A stretch of DNA of 64,000 nt, from NCBI RefSeq assembly GCF_006274605.1, contig NZ_CP040846.1, forward strand, positions 1,681,041-1,745,040, read 5' to 3'. The position numbers were made by a program, and so were the translations under genes. Positions 28,777-38,600 of this stretch are shown piece by piece. Below the pieces are notes generated by a model. The model was not told the DNA's origin and did not search any database. It saw only the letters and a program-made list of their open reading frames with translations. Origin of the DNA: Thermococcus indicus. Its GTDB lineage: Archaea > Methanobacteriota_B > Thermococci > Thermococcales > Thermococcaceae. The first letter of the stretch is position 1. Each line of letters starts with the position of its first letter.

Positions 28777-29010
28777 GTGGGGGAGAGGTACGACCCCCTT
28801 GAAACGCTCGGTGCCGTTTTGAGCGCCCTTGGGCTGGCGGGTATTCTGATAACAGAGGGCCGTGCCCTAGGGCTTGGTCTCCTCGTCATCGCCTTTGGCA
28901 CCGTCGTCTGGAAGATGGGGGAGATGAGGAGGGAGTTCAACGAGAAGCTCGAATCCCTGAGGACGGAGCTGGAATCCATGAAAGGCCGGGAGGATGTCGT
29001 CGATGGCTGA
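28777..29010 (+). CDS. Small membrane protein with C-terminal coiled coil (77 aa)
   Basis: Starts with GTG after GGTGG. Two hydrophobic segments (LGAVLSALGLAGILI and ALGLGLLVIAFGTVVW) are followed by a charged heptad helix (MRREFNEKLESLRTELESM). It overlaps the next gene, which has the same two-helix-plus-coil plan, so the two may form a hetero-oligomer through their coils. No known family is recognised. Confidence 0.7.
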   Translation: MGERYDPLETLGAVLSALGLAGILITEGRALGLGLLVIAFGTVVWKMGEMRREFNEKLESLRTELESMKGREDVVDG

Positions 29011-29227
29011 TATCTCCACCCGGGGGTTTGCCATAATCGCCCTTTCAATCCTCACACTGGTGTATCCCGTGGGATGGTTCTTCGCCCTGATGACGGTGCT
29101 GATCTTCTCCGCGGTTGGATGGACGATCCTGGGGATAGCGGATGAACTCGGGGGGCTGAACTCGGAGATACGGGAGCTGCGGCGCGAAATAAAGGCGCTG
29201 GAGAGGAAGGTTGATGGGATGGGGTGA
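29003..29227 (+). CDS. Small membrane protein with C-terminal coiled coil (74 aa), partner of the preceding gene
   Basis: Begins MADISTRGFAIIALSILTLV; two hydrophobic helices are followed by SEIRELRREIKALERKVDG, a short coiled coil. ATG at 29003 has GGGAGG nine bases upstream and overlaps the previous gene by eight bases; ATG at 28994 sits too close to that site. The shared architecture with its neighbour suggests a duplicated pair. Function is unknown. Confidence 0.68.
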   Translation: MADISTRGFAIIALSILTLVYPVGWFFALMTVLIFSAVGWTILGIADELGGLNSEIRELRREIKALERKVDGMG

Positions 29228-29270
29228 ACCGTCTCGCAAGATTTTTTAACCCTTTCCGGAAGGGGATACC

Positions 29271-29831
29271 ATGCTGGTTCTGGCATCGGCTTCACCGAGG
29301 CGGCGGGAGATACTCGCCAGGTTCATACGGGAGTTCGAGGTTATTCCCAGCAATGCGAGCGAGGAGTGCAGCCTGGAAAACCCCGCCGAGTACGCGCTCG
29401 AGCTGGCGAGGAGGAAGGCGAGAGAAGTTCACGGCCGCGTGGGCGGAACCGTCATCGGCGCCGACACCGTCGTCAGCATAGACGGCCACATCCTCGGCAA
29501 ACCGGGGAGCAGGGAGGAGGCCTTCGAGATGCTCCGGCTCCTCAGCGGCCGAGTCCACCAAGTCACCACGGGGTACTGCATAATCCACGGTGGGGATGAG
29601 CTCTGCGGGGCCGTGACGACGGACGTGAAGTTCCGCGAGCTGGACGACGGCATCATTTGGGCGTACATCGACACCGGCGAGCCGATGGACAAGGCTGGAG
29701 CGTATGGCATACAGGGGAAGGCGGGCCTCTTCGTTGAGTGGATCCGCGGGGACTACTACAACGTCGTCGGGTTCCCGCTTGAGATAATCTGGAAGCTGAG
29801 GGAGCTGGGGTTTAAGGTTCTATCACGTTAA
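29271..29831 (+). CDS. maf: Maf-family nucleotide pyrophosphatase
   Basis: Maf proteins hydrolyse non-canonical or canonical nucleoside triphosphates to monophosphates. The 186-residue protein has the N-terminal signature LASASPRRREIL, the central GADTVVSIDG and the C-terminal DKAGAYGIQGKAGLFV, all expected for the family. The gene is complete and immediately precedes the CRISPR leader. Confidence 0.95.
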   Translation: MLVLASASPRRREILARFIREFEVIPSNASEECSLENPAEYALELARRKAREVHGRVGGTVIGADTVVSIDGHILGKPGSREEAFEMLRLLSGRVHQVTTGYCIIHGGDELCGAVTTDVKFRELDDGIIWAYIDTGEPMDKAGAYGIQGKAGLFVEWIRGDYYNVVGFPLEIIWKLRELGFKVLSR

Positions 29832-30285
29832 TACCCCCCGTTTTCTGGTTTTGGACTCCCTTTGGGCAGATTTTTGGTTTCGAAGCCCCGCTGTGACCTT
29901 GGAAATCGATTTTTAGGTTTCCCGAATTGTGACCCTTAGTTATGTCTTTGCCGCATTTTTGTAACGAATTTTTTTCGGAAATCGGAAAGAGGGTAGTTCT
30001 GGCCCACGCTGTGGCAAATCTCCACTTAAATCGTGTTTTATATCATTCTGACCAATTTGATGGGCCAGCTTCCAATTTTCCATTGTGACAGCCCCCGGGA
30101 AATCTCGGGTCTGTTTTCGCGCATCCGGAAACCGGCTCGAACGTGTCTTCTTATATCCCTTTGGACTTTTTCAGAGGCTTTGCTTAATGGCCTCTATGGG
30201 TTTCTTTTGCCCGGGTTCTCAGAAAGACTTAAATATTTGAAGGTTCTTAGGGCTTCATAGGCCAATCTGGGCAAAATTCTCGCCT
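29832..30285 (+). promoter_or_regulatory. CRISPR leader
   Basis: This 454-bp AT-rich non-coding stretch separates maf from the first repeat. It is on the leader side because the repeat ends in ATTGAAAG (the 5' tag of Pyrococcus-type crRNAs) and the degenerate terminal repeat is at the other end. A TATA-like TTAAATATTT at about 30227-30236 would start transcription about 30 bases before the first repeat. New spacers should be added at this end. No credible coding region was found in it. Confidence 0.8.
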
Positions 30286-32277
30286 GTTGCAATAAGACTC
30301 TAGGAGAATTGAAAGAGGCTGAGGAACGCATCAAAGTCTTGGCCGTAGAAGTTGCAATAAGACTCTAGGAGAATTGAAAGAGGTTCGCTCGCTCTTCCAC
30401 TTCAACTCGAAAGCCCCGTTGCAATAAGACTCTAGGAGAATTGAAAGCTGGCTCCCTCTCATACTCCCCGACATCGTAGATTTTTGTTGCAATAAGACTC
30501 TAGGAGAATTGAAAGAGGTGCTCCTTTCTCGAAGAGATAGGCCGGGTAGTCGAGTTGCAATAAGACTCTAGGAGAATTGAAAGGTTCACGAGGGGCTACT
30601 CGTCCCGCCGCCTTGACCAGTTGCAATAAGACTCTAGGAGAATTGAAAGAGAGGTTGGGCCAGGGACGAGAAGATAAGGGCAAAGGTTGCAATAAGACTC
30701 TAGGAGAATTGAAAGTGTGCCTTGAGGTTAGGTTATATCTGTAGAATACGGGTTGCAATAAGACTCTAGGAGAATTGAAAGTTGTGACCTTCACGACAAA
30801 GAATTGGGTTAGATTATGTTGCAATAAGACTCTAGGAGAATTGAAAGCCCACAAAATCTTATAATCACCATCAACTTCCTCTTTGTTGCAATAAGACTCT
30901 AGGAGAATTGAAAGACAATCATACACTCCACAATACCATCCTCATCATCATGTTGCAATAAGACTCTAGGAGAATTGAAAGTTGTAACCTGTCCTGACGT
31001 ATGTCACGAGCTTCCGCGGTTGCAATAAGACTCTAGGAGAATTGAAAGGGCTCAAGGCTGTCAGTTCTGATGAGGTAAAGGCTTGTTGCAATAAGACTCT
31101 AGGAGAATTGAAAGGGCTCAAGGCTGTCAGTTCTGATGAGGTAAAGGCTTGTTGCAATAAGACTCTAGGAGAATTGAAAGAGAATGCCGCTTCCCGCGCT
31201 TCCTGAATCTCCTGCTCAAGTTGCAATAAGACTCTAGGAGAATTGAAAGGAGAAAGAAGCTCGCGTCTCTAAATAAACGCAAAAAGGTTGCAATAAGACT
31301 CTAGGAGAATTGAAAGAAGCTGGGACTTTATCCACCTCGGATACCACCCAGCCGTTGCAATAAGACTCTAGGAGAATTGAAAGTAGGGATTATTAAGTTC
31401 GTTAGGGGAAAGCGGGGCGACATCATGTTGCAATAAGACTCTAGGAGAATTGAAAGGATTGACGACATACAGAACCTGCTGGCCACCTTGTTGCAATAAG
31501 ACTCTAGGAGAATTGAAAGAGGAGCCTCTGAATAGCCCTCACCGAGCGAGCACCATTGTTGCAATAAGACTCTAGGAGAATTGAAAGATAGTGTTTCCTG
31601 TCGTTTTCCACTTCACCGACACCCTGTTGCAATAAGACTCTAGGAGAATTGAAAGTTAGAACCGCCTCCCGAACATAGTCCAACCCCAACCTCGTTGCAA
31701 TAAGACTCTAGGAGAATTGAAAGATGGCCTCGATTGGCGTGGAGAAAGTGAACCTGCCACGTTGCAATAAGACTCTAGGAGAATTGAAAGATCGTGAAAG
31801 ACAGGAGAGGGCGTTTTTAGCCAAAGGTTGCAATAAGACTCTAGGAGAATTGAAAGAAGGCCCCCGACAATAATCCCGGTTATGACGCCCATGTTGCAAT
31901 AAGACTCTCCCATGTTGCAATAAGACTCTTAGGAGAATTGAAAGTGAGGTCTCAACCACAGTTCTTAACAGGGTGTCCGGTTGCAATAAGACTCTAGGAG
32001 AATTGAAAGACAATCTCTTTTTGGTAGATTGGATACCCCCCGAAGGTTGCAATAAGACTCTAGGAGAATTGAAAGTTTCGTTAAGGATTAGAGAGGCCTT
32101 TTTGTAGCTCAAGTTGCAATAAGACTCTAGGAGAATTGAAAGGAGAGGGAAGGGTGTTGATTTCATAGTGGCGGTATTTGTTGCAATAAGACTCTAGGAG
32201 AATTGAAAGCTGAGCGGAAGGTTAATAGTGTAATTGATGATATGGAGGTTGCAATAAGACTCTAGGAGAATTGAAAT
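30286..32277 (+). CRISPR. CRISPR array, 30 repeats and 29 spacers
   Basis: The 30-nt repeat begins GTTGCAATAAGACTC and ends GAGAATTGAAAG, closely related to the Pyrococcus furiosus repeat with its eight-base 5' tag. Twenty-eight copies are identical. The unit at 31893-31944 is rearranged, and the final copy ends in T instead of G, marking the leader-distal end. Spacers are 33-43 nt, mostly 36-38. The spacers at 31049-31084 and 31115-31150 are identical, so there are 28 different ones. No cas gene lies in the window, so the array depends on effector genes elsewhere. Transcription should run on the plus strand. Confidence 0.98.
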
Positions 32278-32353
32278 GAGAACCAGCGGCTTCGTCTCGC
32301 TTTTTCAGGTTGCCGGTTTCACATACAGAAAATCCAATCTGAAATGTTGCGTC

Positions 32354-33010
32354 TCACAGGAACTCCCCAAACAGCAGGTCTTCCCTCGCCCCGCCCGCCT
32401 TCTTGAATATCCTTTCACTCCAGGAAACGCCGCCCACCTCCCCCGGTGAGTGGGCATCGCTCGCGAAGGTGAGCTTTATCCCGCGCCTTATGCACTCACG
32501 GATGAAGTCGATGTCAGGTACCCGGTAGCGGGAGCTTATCTCAAAGGCCTTGCCCCTGGCCTCCGCCAGATCGAGTATTTCCTCCAGCTCGTCGGCGGGC
32601 GGGAAGCCGATGTAGGGGAAGCTGGCTCCGAAGTGGCCGATGATGTCAACGTTGTCGTCTTCGAGGGCGAGCTTCACCAGCTCCACGTATTCCTCCGGCC
32701 TCTCGAGCCACTCGTGGACGCTCGCTATCACGTAGTCGAGCTTCTCCGCCATGAAGTCAGGGACATCGATGCCCCCGGCCGTTATGTTGCCCTCCACCCC
32801 GACCAGAACAGTCAGCTCTGCGTCCTCGCTCCAGTACCTGACCTCCCTGACGTAGCGACCGAGGGTTCCGGGTTCGAAGTAGTGGCTGTGGTCGGTTATT
32901 CCGAGCAGCGCCAGCCCCCTCGCCTCCGCCGCGGCCACGCTGTCGGCTATTGATCCCCTGCCGTCCGAGTAGGTGGTGTGGGTGTGGGCATCGTGGGGAA
33001 ACCTGAGCAT
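32354..33010 (-). CDS. PHP-domain metal-dependent phosphoesterase
   Basis: A 218-residue PHP protein with the metal-binding motifs HDAHTHTTYSDG at the N terminus, ITDHSHY, ASVHEW, IIGHFG and the C-terminal FASDAHSPGEVG. The family includes histidinol phosphatase and other phosphoesterases; the substrate cannot be told from sequence. ATG at 33010 has AGGAT upstream. The 76 bp between the array and its stop hold nothing recognisable. Confidence 0.88.
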   Translation of the reverse strand: MLRFPHDAHTHTTYSDGRGSIADSVAAAEARGLALLGITDHSHYFEPGTLGRYVREVRYWSEDAELTVLVGVEGNITAGGIDVPDFMAEKLDYVIASVHEWLERPEEYVELVKLALEDDNVDIIGHFGASFPYIGFPPADELEEILDLAEARGKAFEISSRYRVPDIDFIRECIRRGIKLTFASDAHSPGEVGGVSWSERIFKKAGGAREDLLFGEFL

Positions 33011-33131
33011 GCTCTATCCTCCCGTGGAGACGTTATAAAGCCTTCTGGACAAAATATCCAACGTAAAGCTTAACCTTGAGTTTTGACAATCTTTAAATAC
33101 CGCGGGAAACAAAAGTGGGGCGGTGGTGAAG

Positions 33132-33563
33132 ATGGTCGAGCGCTCCAAGGTTAGGGTTCTCGTTGCGAAGCCGGGACTTGACGGTCACGACAGGGGGGCC
33201 AAGGTCGTCGCCAGGGCCCTGCGCGATGCCGGTTTTGAGGTCATCTACACTGGAATCAGGCAGACCCCCGAGCAGATAGCCGAGAGCGTTGTTCAGGAGG
33301 ACGTTGATGTCCTTGGAATAAGCATCCTCTCCGGGGCCCACATGGTTCTCATACCGAAGATACTCAGGCTCCTCGAAGAGCGCGGCCTGAAGATCAACGA
33401 GGACGTTCTCGTTATAGCCGGTGGAATAATCCCGCCCGACGACGCTGAACAGCTCGAAAAGATGGGTGTGGCCAGGGTTTTTGGCCCCGGCAGTCCGATT
33501 GAGGATATAATCGGCTTCATAGACGAGAATGCGCCGAAGCTGAAGAAATTCAGGGAGAACTGA
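33132..33563 (+). CDS. Methylmalonyl-CoA mutase, B12-binding (small) subunit
   Basis: A 143-residue cobalamin-binding domain protein. It carries the base-off B12 signature [10 protein letters not shown] (Asp-x-His-x-x-Gly), ISILSGAH and IAGGIIPP. It is the stand-alone C-terminal subunit of a split methylmalonyl-CoA mutase, which interconverts methylmalonyl-CoA and succinyl-CoA. The catalytic large subunit is not in the window. Start chosen at ATG 33132 after GGTGGTG; an in-frame GTG at 33123 is possible. meaB and the epimerase follow on the same strand. Confidence 0.93.
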   Translation: MVERSKVRVLVAKPGLDGHDRGAKVVARALRDAGFEVIYTGIRQTPEQIAESVVQEDVDVLGISILSGAHMVLIPKILRLLEERGLKINEDVLVIAGGIIPPDDAEQLEKMGVARVFGPGSPIEDIIGFIDENAPKLKKFREN

Positions 33564-33610
33564 GCAAACTTTATAATTTCTTACCTGGATAATTTGTCCT
33601 AGTGGTGGCG

Positions 33611-34570
33611 ATGTTAGACGGTCTCATAGAGAGGATGCTCACCGGCGACAAGCGCGCCACTGCGCGCCTCATAACCCTCGTTGAAAACGATGAGGAAAAG
33701 GCGAGGGAGATAATCTCGAAAATCTATCCCCACACGGGCAACGCCTACATCGTTGGCATCACCGGCCCGCCGGGGGCCGGAAAGTCCACCCTTCTCGACA
33801 AGCTCATCCGCGTTGCGAGGGAGGAAGGCAAGGTCGTCGGCGTTATAGCCATAGACCCAACCTCACCCTTCACCGGCGGTGCCCTTCTCGGGGACAGGAT
33901 AAGGATGCAGAGGCATTCGACCGACCCGGGCGTCTTCATCAGGAGTATGGCGACGCGCGGCTCCCTCGGGGGCCTTGCCAAGGCCACGGCCGATGCCATC
34001 AAGGTCCTCGATGCCTACGGCTGCGACGTGATCTTTGTGGAGACCGTCGGCGTCGGTCAGATCGAGATCGACATCGTCAAGACCGCCGACACGGTCGTCC
34101 TCGTCACGGTTCCCGGCCTGGGTGACGACATACAGGCAATAAAGGCCGGGCTCATGGAGATAGCCGACGTGTTCGTCATCAACAAGGCCGACAAGGAGGG
34201 GGCCGATGCCACGTACTTCGAGCTCAGCATGATGCTCGACCTCGAAAAGGAGCGCTGGGAGAGGCGGGGCTGGCGGCCGCGGATCGTGGAGACGGTCGCG
34301 ACGACCATGCGGGGAATACGCGACCTCTGGAGCGCGATCAGTGAACACAGGGAGTTCCTTGAGGGGAGCGGGGAGATAGAGCGGAAGAGGCAGTTCAGGG
34401 CCGAGGAGGAAGTCAAGACGATAGTCTCGGGGAGGATATCAAGGATAGTGGGGGAGAAGCTCGGCGAGGAAGAGATTTCGTCTTTGATAGGGATGGTTGT
34501 GAGGCGCGAGATCGACCCGTACTCTGCCGCGGATAGGATACTCGAAAAAGCCCTGGGGGTGAAGGTATGA
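33611..34570 (+). CDS. meaB: MeaB/ArgK-type GTPase, chaperone of methylmalonyl-CoA mutase
   Basis: A 319-residue G3E GTPase. Walker A is [14 protein letters not shown] near residue 60; [11 protein letters not shown] and NKADKEGAD (guanine specificity) follow. MeaB protects the B12 cofactor of methylmalonyl-CoA mutase and helps reload it. The older ArgK arginine-transport name should not be used. It has its own TATA-like AACTTTATAAT just upstream (33568-33578), and its stop overlaps the epimerase start (ATGA). Confidence 0.94.
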   Translation: MLDGLIERMLTGDKRATARLITLVENDEEKAREIISKIYPHTGNAYIVGITGPPGAGKSTLLDKLIRVAREEGKVVGVIAIDPTSPFTGGALLGDRIRMQRHSTDPGVFIRSMATRGSLGGLAKATADAIKVLDAYGCDVIFVETVGVGQIEIDIVKTADTVVLVTVPGLGDDIQAIKAGLMEIADVFVINKADKEGADATYFELSMMLDLEKERWERRGWRPRIVETVATTMRGIRDLWSAISEHREFLEGSGEIERKRQFRAEEEVKTIVSGRISRIVGEKLGEEEISSLIGMVVRREIDPYSAADRILEKALGVKV

Positions 34571-34968
34571 TAAAGAAGATAGACCACGTTGGTATAGCCG
34601 TTAAGAACCTGGAGGAGGCCATCAAGGTCTGGGAGGGCCTAGGTCTCAAGGTGGAGGAGATCGAGGAGGTGCCCGACCAGAAGGTGAGGACCGCGATAAT
34701 CCACGTCGGCGAGAGCAGGATTGAGCTCCTCGAGCCGACCGCCGAGGACTCGCCCATAGCCAAGTTCATCGCCAAGCGCGGTGAGGGGATACACCACATA
34801 GCCCTGGGCGTTGATGACATCGAGGGACAGATTGAGAAGCTCAAGGAAGAGGGCTACAGGCTGATCGATGAACAGCCCAGGATCGGGGCGGGAGGTGCCA
34901 GGATAGCCTTCGTCCACCCGAAGGCCGTGACCGGTGTGCTTCTCGAACTGTGCGAGAGGAAGGAGTAA
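34567..34968 (+). CDS. mce: Methylmalonyl-CoA epimerase
   Basis: A 133-residue vicinal-oxygen-chelate protein. Metal ligands are visible: His in IDHVGIAV, Glu in RIELLEP, His in IHHIALGV and Glu in LLELCERKE. It converts (S)- to (R)-methylmalonyl-CoA for the mutase, which fits its overlap with meaB and proximity to the B12 subunit. Confidence 0.94.
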   Translation: MIKKIDHVGIAVKNLEEAIKVWEGLGLKVEEIEEVPDQKVRTAIIHVGESRIELLEPTAEDSPIAKFIAKRGEGIHHIALGVDDIEGQIEKLKEEGYRLIDEQPRIGAGGARIAFVHPKAVTGVLLELCERKE

Positions 34969-35060
34969 CCAACGAAATCATCGGTTCTAAGGTTCCTGCT
35001 TTCCTTTTCTCTTTAACCCGATGGGTCATGTATTGGTCTGTTCAGTCCCATACAGTAACG

Positions 35061-35108
35061 TTTATAAGAGGATTAACAAACTCACTGTGCCGCGTAATAT
35101 GATACGCG
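35061..35108 (+). promoter_or_regulatory. TATA box and inverted repeat before the DUF835 gene
   Basis: TTTATAAG at 35061-35068 is a clear TATA box. About 25-30 bases downstream, at the expected transcription start, lies CGCGTAATATGATACGCG (35091-35108), a perfect six-base inverted repeat with a six-base loop. It could be an operator or a 5' leader hairpin. Confidence 0.5.
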
Positions 35109-35142
35109 TGAACCTCATTGAACCCACGCGAAGTGATGGCTT

Positions 35143-35568
35143 ATGCTGTTTAGGGGGCGACCCCTTAAAAAGGACTCAAGGATACTGGATTACCGGCGTC
35201 TCAACGAGATTCTGGAGAAAAACCCCAGCAAAGGAAAGATTCTCATAACCCGAAGGCCTCCCTTCGAAGTCAGCCGCCCCAACGTCTACCTGATGTGGAT
35301 CACCAAAGTCTCCCACCCTAACGCGGTATCTCCATCAAAACTTCATGCCATCGAGCAGATGGTGTGGGAGCAGCTTCAGAATGAGGATGTGGACGTCATT
35401 CTGGATGCCATCGAGTACCTCATGATTGAGAACGGGATTGAGCCGACGCTCAGGTTCGTCAGCAAACTTCGAGACATGACCCTCCTCACGAACTCCGATT
35501 TTTACGTCACCGTCAGCGACGGCCTCGACAGCAGGGTCCTGAACATCCTCCGCAGGATAGTCGAGTGA
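35143..35568 (+). CDS. DUF835 domain protein
   Basis: A 141-residue protein matching the DUF835 family common in Thermococcales (GKILITRRPPFEVSRP, WITKVSHPNAVSPSKLHAIE, VILDAIEYLMIENG, DSRVLNILRRIVE). The family resembles a response-regulator-like or sensory accessory domain, but its function is unknown. ATG at 35143 is the first good start. It has its own promoter with an inverted repeat. Confidence 0.8.
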   Translation: MLFRGRPLKKDSRILDYRRLNEILEKNPSKGKILITRRPPFEVSRPNVYLMWITKVSHPNAVSPSKLHAIEQMVWEQLQNEDVDVILDAIEYLMIENGIEPTLRFVSKLRDMTLLTNSDFYVTVSDGLDSRVLNILRRIVE

Positions 35569-35581
35569 GCATGCAGCCGAG

Positions 35582-35620
35582 TACTCCTCGCCCCAAGGGA
35601 CGGGGCTTTCAAAAGGAGTA
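35582..35620. repeat. Complex inverted repeat resembling an IS605-type end
   Basis: TACTCCT (35582-35588) pairs with AGGAGTA (35614-35620), and inside GCCCC (35590-35594) pairs with GGGGC (35602-35606). The order CTCCTCGCCCC-loop-GGGGCTTTC resembles the CTCCTCCCCGCC hairpin at the end of the tnpB element at 22825-22848. It may be a relic of an IS605/IS1341 end, or a structured 3' end of the DUF835 transcript. Confidence 0.4.
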
Positions 35621-35621
35621 A

Positions 35622-35632
35622 AGTTATATAAC
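35622..35632 (+). promoter_or_regulatory. TATA box of the smc operon
   Basis: AGTTATATAAC lies 34 bp upstream of the smc ATG, giving a start site about 10 bases before the coding region. It directly follows the inverted repeat at 35582-35620. Confidence 0.6.
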
Positions 35633-35665
35633 CTTCTTCGCCATTCTCCCGTTTAGGTGTAGGGC

Positions 35666-38600
35666 ATGCCGTACATTGAGAAGATTGAAATGAAAGGTTT
35701 CAAATCTTACGGTAACAGGAAAGTCGTCGTTCCGCTTTCTAAAGGGTTCACAGCGATCGTCGGTGCCAACGGTTCTGGAAAGAGCAACATCGGTGACGCC
35801 GTACTCTTCGTCCTCGGTGGTCTGTCCGCCAAGGCGATGCGTGCCACGAGGATAAGTGACCTCATATTCGCGGGCACCAAGACGGAATCGCCGGCAAAGT
35901 ACGCCGAGGTTGCCATGTATTTCAACAACGAGGACAGGGGATTTCCCATTGACGAGGACGAGGTCGTCATAAAGCGGCGCGTCTATCCCGACGGCAGAAG
36001 CACCTACTGGCTCAACGGCAAGAGGAGCAGCAGAAGCGACATCCTCGACGTCCTCAGCGCGGCGATGATTTCGCCTGAAGGATACAACCTCGTTCTGCAG
36101 GGGGACATCACCAAGTTCATCAAGATGAGCCCCACCGAGAGGAGGATGCTCATAGACGAAATTTCCGGCATAGCGGAGTACGATGCCAAGAAGGAGAAGG
36201 CCCTGAAGGAGCTCAAGCAGGCCGAGGAGAACCTCGCGAGGGTCGATCTGCTCATCCGCGAGGTCAAAACCCAGCTTGACAAGCTTGAGAAGGAGAGAAA
36301 CGACGCGCTCCGCTACCTTGACCTTAAGGACCGCGTCGAGAGGGCGAAGGTCACGCTCCTCCTCGGAGAGATAAGAAAGCTCGAGTCCCTGATAGAGGAG
36401 AGCAACCTGCGCGACAAGGAGATAGAGGCGGAGATAGCCGCCATGGAGGCCCGCCTCACGGATATCGCCAGGGAGATCGTGGCAAGGGAGAAGGAGCTGA
36501 ACACGATCGAAAGGGAGCTCGAGGAAAAGAGCGAGGACAGCATCCTTGAGGTAACCAGAAAGATAAGCGAGGTCAAGTCTAAGATAGAGATGGCAGGAAA
36601 GAACATCGAGCTGGCCCGGAAGGAAATCGAGGACGGCCAGCACCGCCTTGCCAAGGCGAAGGAGGAGCTCAAGAAAGTTTCCGAGGAGATAGAGAAGAGC
36701 AGAAATGCCATAAGTCGCTGGAGCAAGAGACGCGAGAAGCTCAAGGCGGAAATAAAGGAGAAGGAAGTCATCAAGAACGAGCTGGTTGTTAAGCTGGGCG
36801 AGATAGACAGGGATTTTGCCATCGCGAAGCAGGACTTTGACCGGGTAGTTGAGGAGCTGGAGGAGGCCAAGAAGGAGCTCTACATGAAGGAGAGCGATAT
36901 CAAGAAGTTCGAGGAGGAAATAGAGCGCGCAAAGGGCAGGATAGCTCAGAACAACGCCAGAAGGATTTCTCTCAAGGCCCAGATTGAGGAGGCCAGAAGG
37001 TCTCTGGAGGCGAAGCGCTCCGAGCTCGGCGATATTGACGGGAAGATGTCAAAGGCCGAGGCGAGGCTGAAGAAGGCCGAGAAGGAGCTGGAGGAGAAGA
37101 GCAGAAAGCTCAAGAAGCTTGAGGGTGAACTCTCGAAAGCCAGGGAGGAGCTTATCAAAGCCGAGGCGCAGCGCGAGGTCCGCGGGAACCGTGCCATAGA
37201 ATTCCTCAAGGCCCAGAACATCCCGGGCCTCTACGGCTCCCTCGGTGAGCTGATCACTGTTCGCGATGAGAGCTACGCCCTGGCCGTTGAGGTCGCCCTC
37301 GGTGGAAGCTACGACAACGTCGTCGTTGAGGACGACCGCGTTGCAGAGAAAGCCATAAAGCTGCTCAAGGAGAAGAAGCTCGGCAGACTGACTTTTCTCC
37401 CGCTCAACAAGATAAAGCCGCGCTCCATGAAGGGGGAGCCCACTCTCGGAGTTCCGGCCCTGGACGTCGTTCAGTACGACCCGCGCTTCAGAAACGCTGT
37501 AGCTTATGCCCTCGGAGACACGCTGATAGTGAACGACATGGACGAGGCCAGGACCGTCGGCATAGGGAAGGTCCGCATGGTGACCCTTGGCGGGGAACTC
37601 CTCGAGCGGAGCGGGGCGATAACCGGTGGTCACTACAGGCCCAGGGGCAAGCTCGGGGTCAACGTGGATGAGATACGGAAGCGTGTTGAGAAGCTGGAGC
37701 GCGAGAAGGAGGCCCTGGAATCGGCCGTTAACGCCCTCAGGGTTGAGGTCAGAGGTCTTCAGAACGAGCTCTTTGAACTCCGTATGAAGAAGAGCGAGCT
37801 GGCCAAGGACCTCCAGGTTGCCCAGAAGGACATGGAGCGACTTCTGGCAGAGGACCGTGCGCTTAAGGAGGAGATCGAAGAAAACGAGAGGCTTATCGAG
37901 GGGCTGGAAAAGAGGATCCACGAGGCCAGGGGCGAGATGGCAAAGCTCCGCGGCAGGATTGAGCGGCTGGAGAAGAAGAGGGAGAAGTTAAAGAAGGCCC
38001 TGGAGAACCCGGAGGCCAGGGAGCTGAACCAGAGGATCAGGGAGGTCGAGGCAGAGATAAGCAAGCTCCGCGAGGAGCTCGGCAAGGTCGAGAGCAAACT
38101 GGAGGGCCTCGACGTCAGGATAAACGAGGAGCTGCTCCCAAGGAGGGCGGATCTGGAGGAGGAGATAGAGGGTCTGATCAACAGGATAAACGCTCTCAAG
38201 GCCAACATCGAGGAGAACGAGAGGGCCATAGCCGACTTCAAGGCCGAGCTGGAGGAGCTCAAGAAGGCCGAGGAGAACGTCAAGGATGAGCTCAAGGAGC
38301 TCCGCGAGAGGCGCGAGAGGCTCAGGAACGAGATCATCGACCTCCGCGCCGAGAAGGACGAGCTGAGCTCCAAACTCCAGGAGCTCCGCATAGAGGCCAA
38401 CACTCTCAAGATAAAGCTGGCCCAGTACGAGGCAACGCTGAAGGAGAAGAGGGATGAGCTGAGACACTACGATGCCAAGCTCATCAAGAGCATCAAGGAG
38501 GTTCCCCTGGAGCTCGACGCCCTGAGCGAGCAGATAGAGAAAATGGAGGAGGAGATACGTGCCCTCGAACCGGTTAACATGAAGGCCATCGAGGACTTCG

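Noticed and set aside
30033-30260. Open frame of 75 codons in the CRISPR leader
   Set aside because: AT-rich, no ribosome binding site, no domain, and the location fits a leader.
30459-32166. Minus-strand open frames rich in the repeated peptide NSPRVLLQ / SILLESYCN
   Set aside because: They are translations of the CRISPR repeat in two frames; no start context, and repeat-spacer periodicity explains them.
32278-32353. Possible extra degenerate repeat after the array
   Set aside because: No recognisable half-repeat is present; the last copy is the one ending at 32277.
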